Below, piece by piece: positions 55,287-63,043 of a stretch of 64,000 nucleotides of DNA. Origin of the DNA: Butyrivibrio sp. AE3009 (GTDB taxonomy: Bacteria > Bacillota > Clostridia > Lachnospirales > Lachnospiraceae); contig NZ_ATVS01000010.1 of assembly GCF_000420845.1 (NCBI RefSeq), forward strand, positions 1-64,000. The letters run 5' to 3'. The notes beneath the pieces are model-generated. The model did no database searches and was not told the origin of the DNA. It saw only the letters and a program-made list of their open reading frames with translations. Position 1 is the stretch's first letter. Every line of letters starts with the position of its first letter. Both the position numbers and the translations under genes were made by a program.

Positions 55287-55336
55287 TAAAAGGAGCTTGA
55301 TACACCAATCTGGAGTATCAGAACTAACTCCTTTTA
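55287..55336 (+). other. Two-part hairpin after the small RNA
   Basis: TAAAAGGAG (55287-55295) pairs with CTCCTTTTA (55328-55336), and TGATAC (55298-55303) with GTATCA (55315-55320) inside. It may be a second terminator or part of a longer RNA. The rest of the gap before the HIT gene (to 55463) shows nothing clear except a 12-codon frame from ATG 55434 that overlaps the HIT start. Confidence 0.45.
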
Positions 55337-55463
55337 TACAAAAATGGGACACTCGGAAGTAAGACGTGATGATGATTTCATTTATTATTCTAAACAACGA
55401 TGAACTATTTAGCCCCGGTGTAAGGAGGACTAATGCTTAAGAAAGCAAAAGTGGAGGACGCTA

Positions 55464-55928
55464 TTGAGTAACTGTGAGTGGTGTAATCTATCTGATGAAG
55501 ATAAAAAATACACATTGTATGAGGATGAGTACTGGGCGGCATATCTTGCTGATGAACAGGATTACATTGGAAGGTGTATTCTTGTACTGAAGAGGCATGT
55601 AGGCACTTTGTCAGAGCTTAGTGAGGATGAGTGGACTGATTTGCGGCTAATTATTCAAAGGATAGAATCCTGCTTGAAGGCAATTCTTGGAGCAGATCTA
55701 TGTAACTGGACATGTCTTCTGAATAACTTCTACAAAGATGATAATCCAAATCCGCATGTTCATTTGCATTGTCGACCAAGATACAGTAAGCCGGTAGTAA
55801 TTGGTGACAACAGTTATATCGATGAAGAGTTTGCTCATCATTATGCTTTGAAGAAGCCTAGTAAGATTACTGATGAGGATAAGCAAAATATATATGTCAG
55901 GATGAAAGAATTCTTATCTTTAAATTGA
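55464..55928 (+). CDS. HIT family nucleotide hydrolase
   Basis: 154 residues. The histidine triad is HVHLHCRPR, preceded by the usual NNFYKDDNPNPH. HIT enzymes hydrolyse or transfer nucleotides from phosphoramidates, dinucleotide polyphosphates or adenylates. The start is TTG 55464 with GGAGG 6 nt upstream. It stands first in the accessory strip and could act with the NUDIX and MazG-like enzymes nearby; substrate unknown. Confidence 0.85.
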   Translation: MSNCEWCNLSDEDKKYTLYEDEYWAAYLADEQDYIGRCILVLKRHVGTLSELSEDEWTDLRLIIQRIESCLKAILGADLCNWTCLLNNFYKDDNPNPHVHLHCRPRYSKPVVIGDNSYIDEEFAHHYALKKPSKITDEDKQNIYVRMKEFLSLN

Positions 55929-55962
55929 TAACATTATAATAAAATAGTAATGGAGGCTTGGT

Positions 55963-56115
55963 ATGCTTGAATTAAAGGGGATAAACACAGATGCAGAAAA
56001 AGAATGGAAATTTGTCAGGGATATGCCGGTAGATGAAAACGGGCTGACTAATTTGATGTCAGGGGATCATAATAAAAACAAAAGAGTTGGTCTGATGCAT
56101 ACGAATTACTTCTAG
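55963..56115 (+). pseudogene. N-terminal fragment of a GNAT acetyltransferase
   Basis: The 50-residue frame begins MLELKGINTDAEKEWKFVRD and MPVDENGLTN, the characteristic opening of a Firmicute GNAT subfamily of about 170-180 residues. After ~30 residues the similarity ends and a stop follows at 56113. No acetyl-CoA-binding motif remains. GGAGG precedes the ATG. It is a truncated remnant. Confidence 0.6.
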
Positions 56116-56451
56116 AGCCAACCAATAATATGCATTTCATAGGCTAAGCTGAGCAGAACGGGACTGTTACAGAGCGTACATGCATATGAAAGTGTATCTA
56201 ATAAGGACTTTAGTATGCAGGATGTGACCGGGGAGAGCTTGGGGAGAGAATCGAGAAAGGCGGAAAGCATATGAAGAGGAAGAAAATTGAAGTTTTCATA
56301 TGCATAAGTGAGTGAAAAACTTAAAATATAAGAGATTTAGCCATCTGCAAGGCATATTAAAAGATGCATTTAACTTGATCTCGTATGTCTCAGGCATAAA
56401 TCAAGAAGCAGTTTAGTGGTTGGATAGAGATTGTAATGAGGTATTTGAGTT
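56116..56451 (+). other. Gene-poor stretch with possible decayed sequence
   Basis: No complete gene. A frame from 56148 to 56274 reads like a protein end (LSRTGLLQSVHAYESVSNKD and on, then stop), but I recognise no family. TTCATATGC and GCATATGAA words (56269, 56298) form an inverted repeat. The region probably holds remnants of replaced genes. Confidence 0.4.
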
Positions 56452-57009
56452 ATGCTCCGTGATGCGGATATAAGAGATGGTCTGTGCGACTATCTTGAAA
56501 TAAAATATGGAAAGATACGCTTCTTTGAAGAGCTCACAATGGGCAGATCAAGAGCAGATATAGTCATGGTTACAGATCAGGGGCTGTATGGCATAGAGAT
56601 TAAGAGCGATGCGGATACCTATGAAAGGCTTACTAGGCAGGTCAGGGACTACGACAGATTTTTTGACTATAACTATGTTGTCGTGGGAAGCAGCCATGCA
56701 GGGCATATAAGGGAGCATGTTCCGGACCATTGGGGAATCATTACTGTTGAAGATGACGGTGGAAAGCTCGACTGCTACGAGATGCGTATGCCCCAGCGCA
56801 GTCCAAAGGTAAAGCTGAACAACCAGATGGGACTGCTGTGGAGGAGTGAACTTGCCGTATTGCAAGAGAAGAATGGTCTGTACAAGTACTCTGATAAGAG
56901 TAAGATGTATCGCAAGAAGTATCTTATAGCAAGCGTGGATAAGGAACTACTTAGAAAGCAGATGTTGGAAGTCCTTTTTGAGAGGGATTACTCTATTTTT
57001 GAGGACTAG
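56452..57009 (+). CDS. sce7726-family, PD-(D/E)XK nuclease-like protein
   Basis: 185 residues. The core GRSRADIVMVTDQGLYGIEIKS has the D...ExK arrangement of PD-(D/E)XK nucleases, followed by RLTRQVRDYDRFFDYNYVVV as in sce7726 proteins. These are found in mobile or accessory DNA; biological function is not established. Flanks are gene fragments, which fits an island. A weak TGAGG site precedes ATG 56452. Confidence 0.7.
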   Translation: MLRDADIRDGLCDYLEIKYGKIRFFEELTMGRSRADIVMVTDQGLYGIEIKSDADTYERLTRQVRDYDRFFDYNYVVVGSSHAGHIREHVPDHWGIITVEDDGGKLDCYEMRMPQRSPKVKLNNQMGLLWRSELAVLQEKNGLYKYSDKSKMYRKKYLIASVDKELLRKQMLEVLFERDYSIFED

Positions 57010-57080
57010 GTAAGATATTTCTGAATGATTTACTCTATAAAAGTATTGAATAAGTGTTTGTTGGGAGGATGTAGGCATAA

Positions 57081-58007
57081 ATGATAACTATAAAAGAATC
57101 AACATACGAGGATATCAAGAATATACAGAGCCTCTGGGCAGATGAAGATGTTATGAAATACATCTGGCCGGGAGGATTACAGGAGACAGAAGAGGGTGTA
57201 CGGCAGTGGCTGGATAGATTTATAGATTCCAGACCAATGCAAAATCACTATTCAATATTTGAAGATGGCAAATACTGCGGCGAGACTCAGTATCGCATAG
57301 ATGAGGCAACTAAAAATGCATCATTAGACATCAAGCTGTTTAAATTTGCAAGGGGCCGTGGGATCGCAAAGCAGGCACTGCTTAATTCTATCGTGGAAGC
57401 GTTCGAACATGGGGCTGAAAACCTGTGGGTTGATCCACATCCATCCAATGTTAAAGCGCTAAATCTGTACCGTAGGCTGGGGTTCGTACAGAAAGAAATG
57501 CCGGAGTATGTTATCGCTATGGGAGAAGATCCTGCGGTTTATACCTATATGGAACTTCGTAAAAATGATTTTTATAATAAGTTTGAAAAGTCTTGTGGCG
57601 CGATAGTTTATACGGTTGAAGACGGGACAATTAAATATCTTCTTGTAGAAGAAATGAGCGGATTCCATAGTTTTCCCAAAGGACATATGGAAGAAGGCGA
57701 GACAGAAAAAGATACTGCTCTTCGTGAAATAAAAGAAGAAACAGATCTTGATGTTAAGCTTTGTACTGACTTTAGAGAAAGCGAGTTGTACCGGCTTTCG
57801 GAAAAACCTGGCATAACAAAGCAGGTTGTGTATTACCTTGCTGAATATAAAGATACATGTCCGCACATCGTAAGACCAAACGAGGTCAGGTCTCTCAAGA
57901 GCCTTAGCCTGGAAGAAGCTATTAATGTTTTAGAGTATGACAACAAAAAAGAGATGCTTAAAAAGGCTGATAGCTATATTATGAGTAAGGCAGAGGCGCA
58001 CCTATAA
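57081..58007 (+). CDS. GNAT acetyltransferase-NUDIX hydrolase fusion
   Basis: 308 residues. Residues ~1-160 are a GNAT domain, with the acetyl-CoA loop FARGRGIAKQALLNSI and the C-terminal NLYRRLGFVQKE. Residues ~168-308 are a NUDIX domain with the complete box GHMEEGETEKDTALREIKEE (G-x5-E-x7-R-E-x-x-E-E). The NUDIX part resembles diadenosine-polyphosphate or dihydroneopterin-type hydrolases. Both active sites look intact. The fusion suggests linked acetylation and nucleotide clean-up, but no substrate is known. GGAGG lies about 12 nt before ATG 57081. A terminator follows. Confidence 0.85.
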   Translation: MITIKESTYEDIKNIQSLWADEDVMKYIWPGGLQETEEGVRQWLDRFIDSRPMQNHYSIFEDGKYCGETQYRIDEATKNASLDIKLFKFARGRGIAKQALLNSIVEAFEHGAENLWVDPHPSNVKALNLYRRLGFVQKEMPEYVIAMGEDPAVYTYMELRKNDFYNKFEKSCGAIVYTVEDGTIKYLLVEEMSGFHSFPKGHMEEGETEKDTALREIKEETDLDVKLCTDFRESELYRLSEKPGITKQVVYYLAEYKDTCPHIVRPNEVRSLKSLSLEEAINVLEYDNKKEMLKKADSYIMSKAEAHL

Positions 58008-58051
58008 ATAATTAAAGGATAATGCCGATATAATAGATAGCAATGGAAATG

Positions 58052-58098
58052 CGTGTCTTTTCAATGGATTGACCATCCTTGAAGGGGCACGTTTTTTA
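58052..58098 (+). terminator. Terminator after the GNAT-NUDIX gene
   Basis: CGTGTCTTTTCAA and TTGAAGGGGCACG form a 13-bp stem with several G-U pairs. Six Ts follow. Confidence 0.65.
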
Positions 58099-58130
58099 TT
58101 TCTTGGAAACACTTTTTATCCGGAGGCAAT

Positions 58131-58916
58131 ATGGGAATAACGGCAATATCGAATGATTATCTGATGGGATCGTATAAGTCTTCTTTAGAAAAAGAGAATA
58201 CTAAAGGCGCAGAAGGCGTAGGAAGTTTTGGCCGGACACTTAAGGCTGAAACTGAAAAGAAATGCCCCTACAGCTTTTTGGCGAAGGATGGTGTCATACA
58301 GTATAAAGGAGTAACTTTCGTCTGCGACTACGAGCAGAATGCTATAACTCTGGGAAATATGTATGAAAAAGAAAAGGTGCTGAAAATAGCCCTTCCAAGC
58401 GGTGGCAGCCTTCATGTGAACGTAGATAATATCGATACTTTGGCAAAGGCAGCAGGCATGTTTACGCCCGAGGATCTCAAGGCCATTATGCGTGCAATTT
58501 CTGAATATAATCACTGCACCAGGAAACGCATGGAGATGGAGGAGGAAAAAACTGAAACCGCGGAGGAGGCAGCTGCAGAGTCAGAAACTCCGGATGCTGA
58601 AAAAGAATCTGAGATAGAGCCTGAGACTGTTAAAACGACTTTGACGGAGCAGATCAGTGCTTTCAGAATGGAGCTTTTTGAAAAGCTGATAAATAATGAG
58701 ACTGAGGTCAAAATTCAGATAGGTAGCCAGGAAATGAGTGTTAAGGAATGGGATAAGCTCATGGACAGGATTGATAAAGAGCTTGAGAATGTGCATGAGG
58801 CCCTCCTTGAGAAAGAGGAGAAGCAGGAGGAGAAGGATCAGGAGGAACGGATAAGAAAACTTTTTGAAGAGAGAAACGCATATGAAGAAACATATACTGC
58901 TTATCTGGAGGCTTAA
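58131..58916 (+). CDS. Hypothetical protein with acidic coiled-coil region
   Basis: 261 residues, family not recognised. Residues ~45-130 look folded (YSFLAKDGVIQYKGVTFVCD, LPSGGSLHVNVDNIDTLAKA). An acidic linker follows (~135-165) and then helices with charged coiled-coil character to the end (EKEEKQEEKDQEERIRKLF). There is no signal peptide or membrane helix. GGAGG precedes ATG 58131. It appears monocistronic, between two terminators. Confidence 0.65.
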   Translation: MGITAISNDYLMGSYKSSLEKENTKGAEGVGSFGRTLKAETEKKCPYSFLAKDGVIQYKGVTFVCDYEQNAITLGNMYEKEKVLKIALPSGGSLHVNVDNIDTLAKAAGMFTPEDLKAIMRAISEYNHCTRKRMEMEEEKTETAEEAAAESETPDAEKESEIEPETVKTTLTEQISAFRMELFEKLINNETEVKIQIGSQEMSVKEWDKLMDRIDKELENVHEALLEKEEKQEEKDQEERIRKLFEERNAYEETYTAYLEA

Positions 58917-58977
58917 GGGGAAGCATATTGCGATCAGAAGGTTGCTGACAATGACACAATAAATATTATTATTTAAC

Positions 58978-59010
58978 GGGTTTCAGGCATAATGCTTGGA
59001 ACCCTTTTGT
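58978..59010 (+). terminator. Terminator after the hypothetical gene
   Basis: GGGTTTCAGGCA and TGCTTGGAACCC form a 12-bp stem with two G-U pairs around TAA. TTTTGTT follows. Confidence 0.75.
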
Positions 59011-59035
59011 TATGGGCATTTTGAATACAAATTAA

Positions 59036-59064
59036 ATGACAAACCCTTGCCCGGACAGTATAAT
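59036..59064 (+). promoter_or_regulatory. Promoter of the NUDIX-MazG-phosphatase group
   Basis: ATGACA (59036-59041) and a perfect TATAAT (59059-59064) are 17 nt apart, about 30 nt before the NUDIX gene. Confidence 0.7.
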
Positions 59065-59096
59065 TTGAGTGTTGATGCAAAGGAGACGGGGAGTAT

Positions 59097-59561
59097 ATGG
59101 GTAGAACAGAAATTGCAGAAATAACAGTTCTTTGTCTTATTTCAGACGGGGACAAAGTGCTGCTTCAAAATAGAATCAAAGAGGACTGGAAAGGCTATAC
59201 TCTTCCGGGAGGTCACGTGGAGCCCGGGGAGTCTTTTGTTGATGCGGTTATTCGAGAGATGAAAGAGGAAACGGGGCTGGACATAAAGAATCCAAGGCTG
59301 GCGGGAGTCAAGCAGTTTCCAATAATAGATGGTGGAAAGGAAAATGGAAGATACATAGTATTTCTTTTCAAAACAAGCGAGTTTAGTGGAGAGGTGATAT
59401 CTTCATCCGAAGGTAAGATGGAGTGGGTTGAATACAGCAAACTGGAGGAATTAGACACCGTGAATGACCTGGAAGAACTATTGGAAGTCATCAATAATCC
59501 TGAGCATACAGAGTTCCAATACCTGGTGGATGGAGATAACTGGACGGTATCGATTAAATGA
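59097..59561 (+). CDS. NUDIX hydrolase (MutT-like)
   Basis: 154 residues. The NUDIX box is complete: GGHVEPGESFVDAVIREMKE followed by ETGL. The core opens with TVLCLISDGDKVLLQNRIKE as in MutT/8-oxo-dGTPase-like enzymes. It likely hydrolyses a nucleoside diphosphate linked to another group. GGAGACGGGG lies upstream of ATG 59097. The MazG-like gene starts 23 nt after the stop, suggesting one operon. Confidence 0.88.
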   Translation: MGRTEIAEITVLCLISDGDKVLLQNRIKEDWKGYTLPGGHVEPGESFVDAVIREMKEETGLDIKNPRLAGVKQFPIIDGGKENGRYIVFLFKTSEFSGEVISSSEGKMEWVEYSKLEELDTVNDLEELLEVINNPEHTEFQYLVDGDNWTVSIK

Positions 59562-59584
59562 GATTTTTGAGGAGGGGAAGAACA

Positions 59585-59911
59585 ATGTCTGATTTTGGTA
59601 TTAATGAAATGCTTGAGATGCAAAGGACTTTGCAGGAGAGGTACAAAGATAAGTGGGAAGGCATTTCTCCTGAGGTTGGTAAAAACAAGCTTTTATGGAT
59701 GATCGGTGAAGTTGGGGAAGTGATTGATATTGTAAAAAAGTATGGGTCGGAGTCCTGTGATGTAGATCATCCGGAGCGAGAACATCTGGTGGAAGAACTT
59801 GCAGATGTATTAATGTATTATAACGACGTTTTGCTCTGCTACGGAATATCTGCAGAGGAATTGAAAGAAACCTATACAAGCAAGTTTGAAAAGAATATGA
59901 CGCGTTGGTGA
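59585..59911 (+). CDS. MazG-like nucleotide pyrophosphohydrolase
   Basis: 108 residues, all-alpha. The metal-binding E-x-x-E ... E-x-x-D pattern is visible in LLWMIGEVGEVIDI and LVEELADVLMYYND. Such small enzymes hydrolyse non-canonical or excess NTPs to NMP and pyrophosphate. GAGGAGGGG lies before ATG 59585; the start at 59558 would overlap the previous stop and lacks a site. Neighbours are a NUDIX enzyme and a histidine phosphatase. Confidence 0.85.
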   Translation: MSDFGINEMLEMQRTLQERYKDKWEGISPEVGKNKLLWMIGEVGEVIDIVKKYGSESCDVDHPEREHLVEELADVLMYYNDVLLCYGISAEELKETYTSKFEKNMTRW

Positions 59912-59932
59912 TATTTGGACGGAATTGATTAT

Positions 59933-60472
59933 ATGAGAATAGTTGTAACTAGACATGGAAAAGTACTTCATGACTGGAAAAAGTGGTGTACATCGGCTGA
60001 GTTTGATGAGCAGTGTTCATTGTATGATAAGGCTCCGATTGATGTAGCAGTTGATAAAGGGGTAGAAGATGCTCAAACAGTGTACATAAGCACTCTTGAT
60101 AGAACATTTCAGACTGCTGAGGCTATATTTGGCAAAAGAGATTTCAAGAGAACGTCGTTGATAAATGAGGTTCCGCTTCGCTCTGGTTTTGATACAGCGG
60201 TCAAAATGCCTCTATGGTTTTGGAATGTGTTGGGGAGGTTGCAGTGGCTGACTGGAATCAAGAGGCAACCTGAGATTAAGGCACATACCACTATAAGAGC
60301 AGAGCAATTTGTAAAACAGATTATCAAGAGTAATGAAGATTGTGCAATAGTCACACATGGTTTTTTCATGCACACATTGATCAAGGCACTGAGAAAAGAA
60401 GGCTTCACGGCAGACAAAAATCGTGTGGAATACAGGAATGGGGAAGCAATTGTACTAAGGCGCGATGATTAA
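59933..60472 (+). CDS. Histidine phosphatase family protein
   Basis: 179 residues. The catalytic RHG motif is at the start (IVVTRHGKVLHDW), and the second histidine is in AIVTHGFFMHTLI, as in the phosphoglycerate mutase-like superfamily. A small-molecule phosphatase is likely. ATG 59933 puts RHG about 8 residues from the start, as usual; TTG 59915 is less likely. It follows the MazG-like gene by about 20 nt. Confidence 0.85.
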   Translation: MRIVVTRHGKVLHDWKKWCTSAEFDEQCSLYDKAPIDVAVDKGVEDAQTVYISTLDRTFQTAEAIFGKRDFKRTSLINEVPLRSGFDTAVKMPLWFWNVLGRLQWLTGIKRQPEIKAHTTIRAEQFVKQIIKSNEDCAIVTHGFFMHTLIKALRKEGFTADKNRVEYRNGEAIVLRRDD

Positions 60473-60509
60473 AGGGGATTTGTAGGTGATATGAGAAAAG
60501 ACATTTTAG

Positions 60510-60632
60510 GGAATAAGTAAGCTGAGAGACATTTCTTCATATGCAAGAGAAAATGCCACAGGAGCAGAGAGGGCCGCTGTGATTGAGGCAGCAGGACAGG
60601 TTCGGGAATACTTTATGAAACATAAGCTGTGA
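60510..60632 (+). pseudogene. C-terminal fragment of an unknown protein
   Basis: The frame from 60510 reads LRDISSYARENATGAERAAV then IEAAGQVREYFMKHKL and stops at 60630-60632. It has clear helical protein character but no start. A short frame MRKDILGNK in another phase (from ATG 60491) runs into it, so a frameshift or deletion is likely. The family is not recognised. Confidence 0.45.
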
Positions 60633-60680
60633 CAGTTAAATAATGTCAGGCAAAAGATGATCATTATATAGGAGGCAGCA

Positions 60681-61244
60681 ATGAGTAACAACACAAAAGA
60701 ATCAGACAAGATGCCAAAGAGACTGGAGCGAACCACCATTTATGAAAGCGACTACGTTTGCCTTTACACAGACAAAGTAGAACTTCCCAGCGGGCAGATA
60801 ATAGATAAGTATCATCAGATCCACTATCCCCATGAGGCTGTAAGCATCGTGATCTTTAATGAGAAGAATGAGATCCTTATGATCCACGAGAAAAGGTATA
60901 CAGTGGGAAGACTGGAGTGGGAGATTCCCGCTGGGCGTGTCGAGGACGGAGAATCAAAAGAAGATGCAGCCAGGCGCGAGGCCATGGAGGAGACCGGTTG
61001 TACTCTGAAGGACTTACAATTTCTCTGCTCTCATAATCCTGCCAACGGAATGGCTGATAATGTCCTGCACGTTTTTGGCGCCAAGGTAGACACAGAAAGC
61101 AGCATTCTGGACGTGGATGAAGTGGCAGAAAAAGTGTGGATGCCCATAGATGAAGTCAAAACGCTCCTTAGAGAAAACCGCACTATGGACGGCGTTTCAA
61201 TACTGGCAATCCTGTTTGCCCTTGAGTTTTACAACTACAATTAA
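60681..61244 (+). CDS. NUDIX hydrolase, ADP-ribose pyrophosphatase type
   Basis: 187 residues. The layout fits ADP-ribose pyrophosphatases: an N-terminal strand region (YESDYVCLYTDKVELPSGQ), then YPHEAVSIVIFNEKNEILMI, and the NUDIX box GRVEDGESKEDAARREAMEE. It would split ADP-ribose or similar sugar nucleotides. AGGAGG lies before ATG 60681. A terminator follows. It is the third NUDIX domain within 4 kb. Confidence 0.88.
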   Translation: MSNNTKESDKMPKRLERTTIYESDYVCLYTDKVELPSGQIIDKYHQIHYPHEAVSIVIFNEKNEILMIHEKRYTVGRLEWEIPAGRVEDGESKEDAARREAMEETGCTLKDLQFLCSHNPANGMADNVLHVFGAKVDTESSILDVDEVAEKVWMPIDEVKTLLRENRTMDGVSILAILFALEFYNYN

Positions 61245-61286
61245 GATAAGGCGGAATGTATATGAACAATTTACTGTAGAACATAT

Positions 61287-61327
61287 AAGCAGGCGTTGGT
61301 GATAATTTCACTGATGCCTGCTTTTTC
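61287..61327 (+). terminator. Terminator after the NUDIX gene
   Basis: AAGCAGGC pairs with GCCTGCTT across a 24-nt loop that has its own weak stem. TTTTT follows. Confidence 0.75.
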
Positions 61328-61447
61328 GTATAAAAATTTATAATATTTTAATAAAATAAAGGGTGCCAACCTATACCTGTTAAAGGGATAATAGTAAGTA
61401 GAATCAGATGTTTATGCCAAACTAAACGGGGAAAGGAGGAAGCGGCA

Positions 61448-62263
61448 ATGGCGGGATCGCCTTTTTCCCTGACGATACTGGGAGCCAGAGGCTCTGTTCC
61501 GGTAAGCGGAAGTGAATATATCAAATACGGCGGAGCTACCTCCTGCTACATGCTGGAGGCGGGAAACCAGGTGGTTTTCCTGGACGCCGGTACAGGGATA
61601 ATCGATGCGCCAAGTCTTGATGACAAGGAAGGCATCTATGTTGTCATGTCCCATCCCCATCTTGACCATATTATCGGACTTCCCTTTTTCCCTGAATTAT
61701 CCAAAAAGGACAGGAAGATAACACTATATGGGAGACAGGCAAACGGCAGGTCCATAGAGGCCCAGATAGAAAAAGCCTATTCACCGCCCTATTGGCCTCT
61801 GACCATCGCGGAATACCCTTCCAACTTCGTATACGTGGATCTGGAGCTTCCGCTGTCCATATTAAACGGAAGGGACGTGATCCTTATAGAAGGCATGGAA
61901 GTAAGGCACCCCGGAGGGTGTCTGGCCCTTTCAGTGACCTACGAGGGTAAAAAAGTTGTGTATGTCACGGACTGTGAGATAGGAGAGAGCCTCTCCGACA
62001 GATTGGTCCGTTTCAGCAAAAAAGCTGATGTACTTCTGTGCGACGCACAATATACATCAGCTGAATATGAGAACAGAAAAGGCTTTGGCCACTCCACGCC
62101 GGAGATGGCGATTGAGCTGTACAAGGCCAGTGAGGCAGGTAGGCTCCTTTTGATCCATCACGATCCCAAACACAGAGACAGTGATCTGGAGAAACTTGAG
62201 GCAGAAATAGGTGATAAAAACATCGCCTTTGCAAGAAGCGGAATGAGAATTGAGATCACTTGA
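61448..62263 (+). CDS. Metallo-beta-lactamase fold hydrolase
   Basis: 271 residues. The zinc motif HxHxDH appears as MSHPHLDHIIGLPFF, with further ligands in YVTDCEIGE and LLIHHDPKHRD. The N-terminus LTILGARGSVPVSGSEYIKYGG is typical of RNase Z or phosphodiesterase-like members (GARGSxP...YGG..T/S). The substrate is unknown, perhaps a cyclic nucleotide or phosphonate. AGGAGG precedes ATG 61448. Its end overlaps the convergent GAF gene by 8 nt. Confidence 0.88.
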   Translation: MAGSPFSLTILGARGSVPVSGSEYIKYGGATSCYMLEAGNQVVFLDAGTGIIDAPSLDDKEGIYVVMSHPHLDHIIGLPFFPELSKKDRKITLYGRQANGRSIEAQIEKAYSPPYWPLTIAEYPSNFVYVDLELPLSILNGRDVILIEGMEVRHPGGCLALSVTYEGKKVVYVTDCEIGESLSDRLVRFSKKADVLLCDAQYTSAEYENRKGFGHSTPEMAIELYKASEAGRLLLIHHDPKHRDSDLEKLEAEIGDKNIAFARSGMRIEIT

Positions 62264-62960
62264 TGCTCTTGGTGTGCCAGCCGGAGGTCCCGGATTTCTT
62301 CTGGGCTTTTTTACCAATGCCGCCGGCTTTGGCCTTTGGTTTGGAGGACCTGGACTTACCGGAAGAATCATTTTCTTCGGAATCTTCCTTCTTGGTGAGT
62401 TCTGCCAGCTGTCCCTTTAGCTTGAGATTTTCCAGATACAGAGCGGTTATGGAAGCCACTGCGCTGACCCGCATCTCCTGTTCCTGGGTAAAAGGTATCC
62501 ACATGCCATACTTATCCTTGGCATTAATGAGCTGCAGAACGCCCATTACCTCGCCGTTACCTACCAGCATTGGCACAACCAGCATTGAGCAGGTGCGGTA
62601 ATTGTTCATTGCATCGTAGTTGCGGGTGCCGGTGAAATCAAACTCCTTGGATACGTAGACATCTTTGAGATTAAGTCTCTTTTTGGTGATGGCGGAGTAG
62701 GCGCAGGCGTACTGTTTCTGCATAGGTACCGGCGGAATATCCAGAGAACCGGCCTGATAATTCATGGCGATGCTCTTGGATATGGTGTAGATATATCTGA
62801 ACATGAGCTTGTTGTCCTCGATGGTGTAGATGGTACCTCCATCACAGTTGCCAATCAGCATTGATTCCTTAAGGGCCACCTCAAAGAGAACATCCTGGTC
62901 CACGGGTCGGGACATAAGTGTTGTCAGGGTTACAAGACGATCAAGATTGTATCCGCTCAT
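62256..62960 (-). CDS. GAF domain protein with basic tail
   Basis: 234 residues. Residues ~15-185 form a GAF domain with LVVPMLVGNGEVMGVLQLIN, a strong GAF signature. A helix follows (LYLENLKLKGQLAELTKK) and then a disordered Lys/Ser-rich tail (GKSRSSKPKAKAGGIGKK). GAF domains bind small ligands such as cyclic nucleotides; related proteins often continue into an output HD or GGDEF domain, absent here. AAAGG precedes the ATG at 62960. It is divergent from the FecR gene. Confidence 0.78.
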   Translation of the reverse strand: MSGYNLDRLVTLTTLMSRPVDQDVLFEVALKESMLIGNCDGGTIYTIEDNKLMFRYIYTISKSIAMNYQAGSLDIPPVPMQKQYACAYSAITKKRLNLKDVYVSKEFDFTGTRNYDAMNNYRTCSMLVVPMLVGNGEVMGVLQLINAKDKYGMWIPFTQEQEMRVSAVASITALYLENLKLKGQLAELTKKEDSEENDSSGKSRSSKPKAKAGGIGKKAQKKSGTSGWHTKSIK

Positions 62961-63043
62961 AGATTAGTACCTTTCTCAGGCAGAGCCTTATTCTAAATAA
63001 CGTTCATATATTAACAATTATATCATCTTGGAGAGAAAAAGTA

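Noticed and set aside
55126-55308. A minus-strand 60-codon frame with CWWTR and FRPAQKA segments
   Set aside because: It lies entirely over the hairpins of the tuf terminator and the small RNA candidate; the residues follow from the stems.
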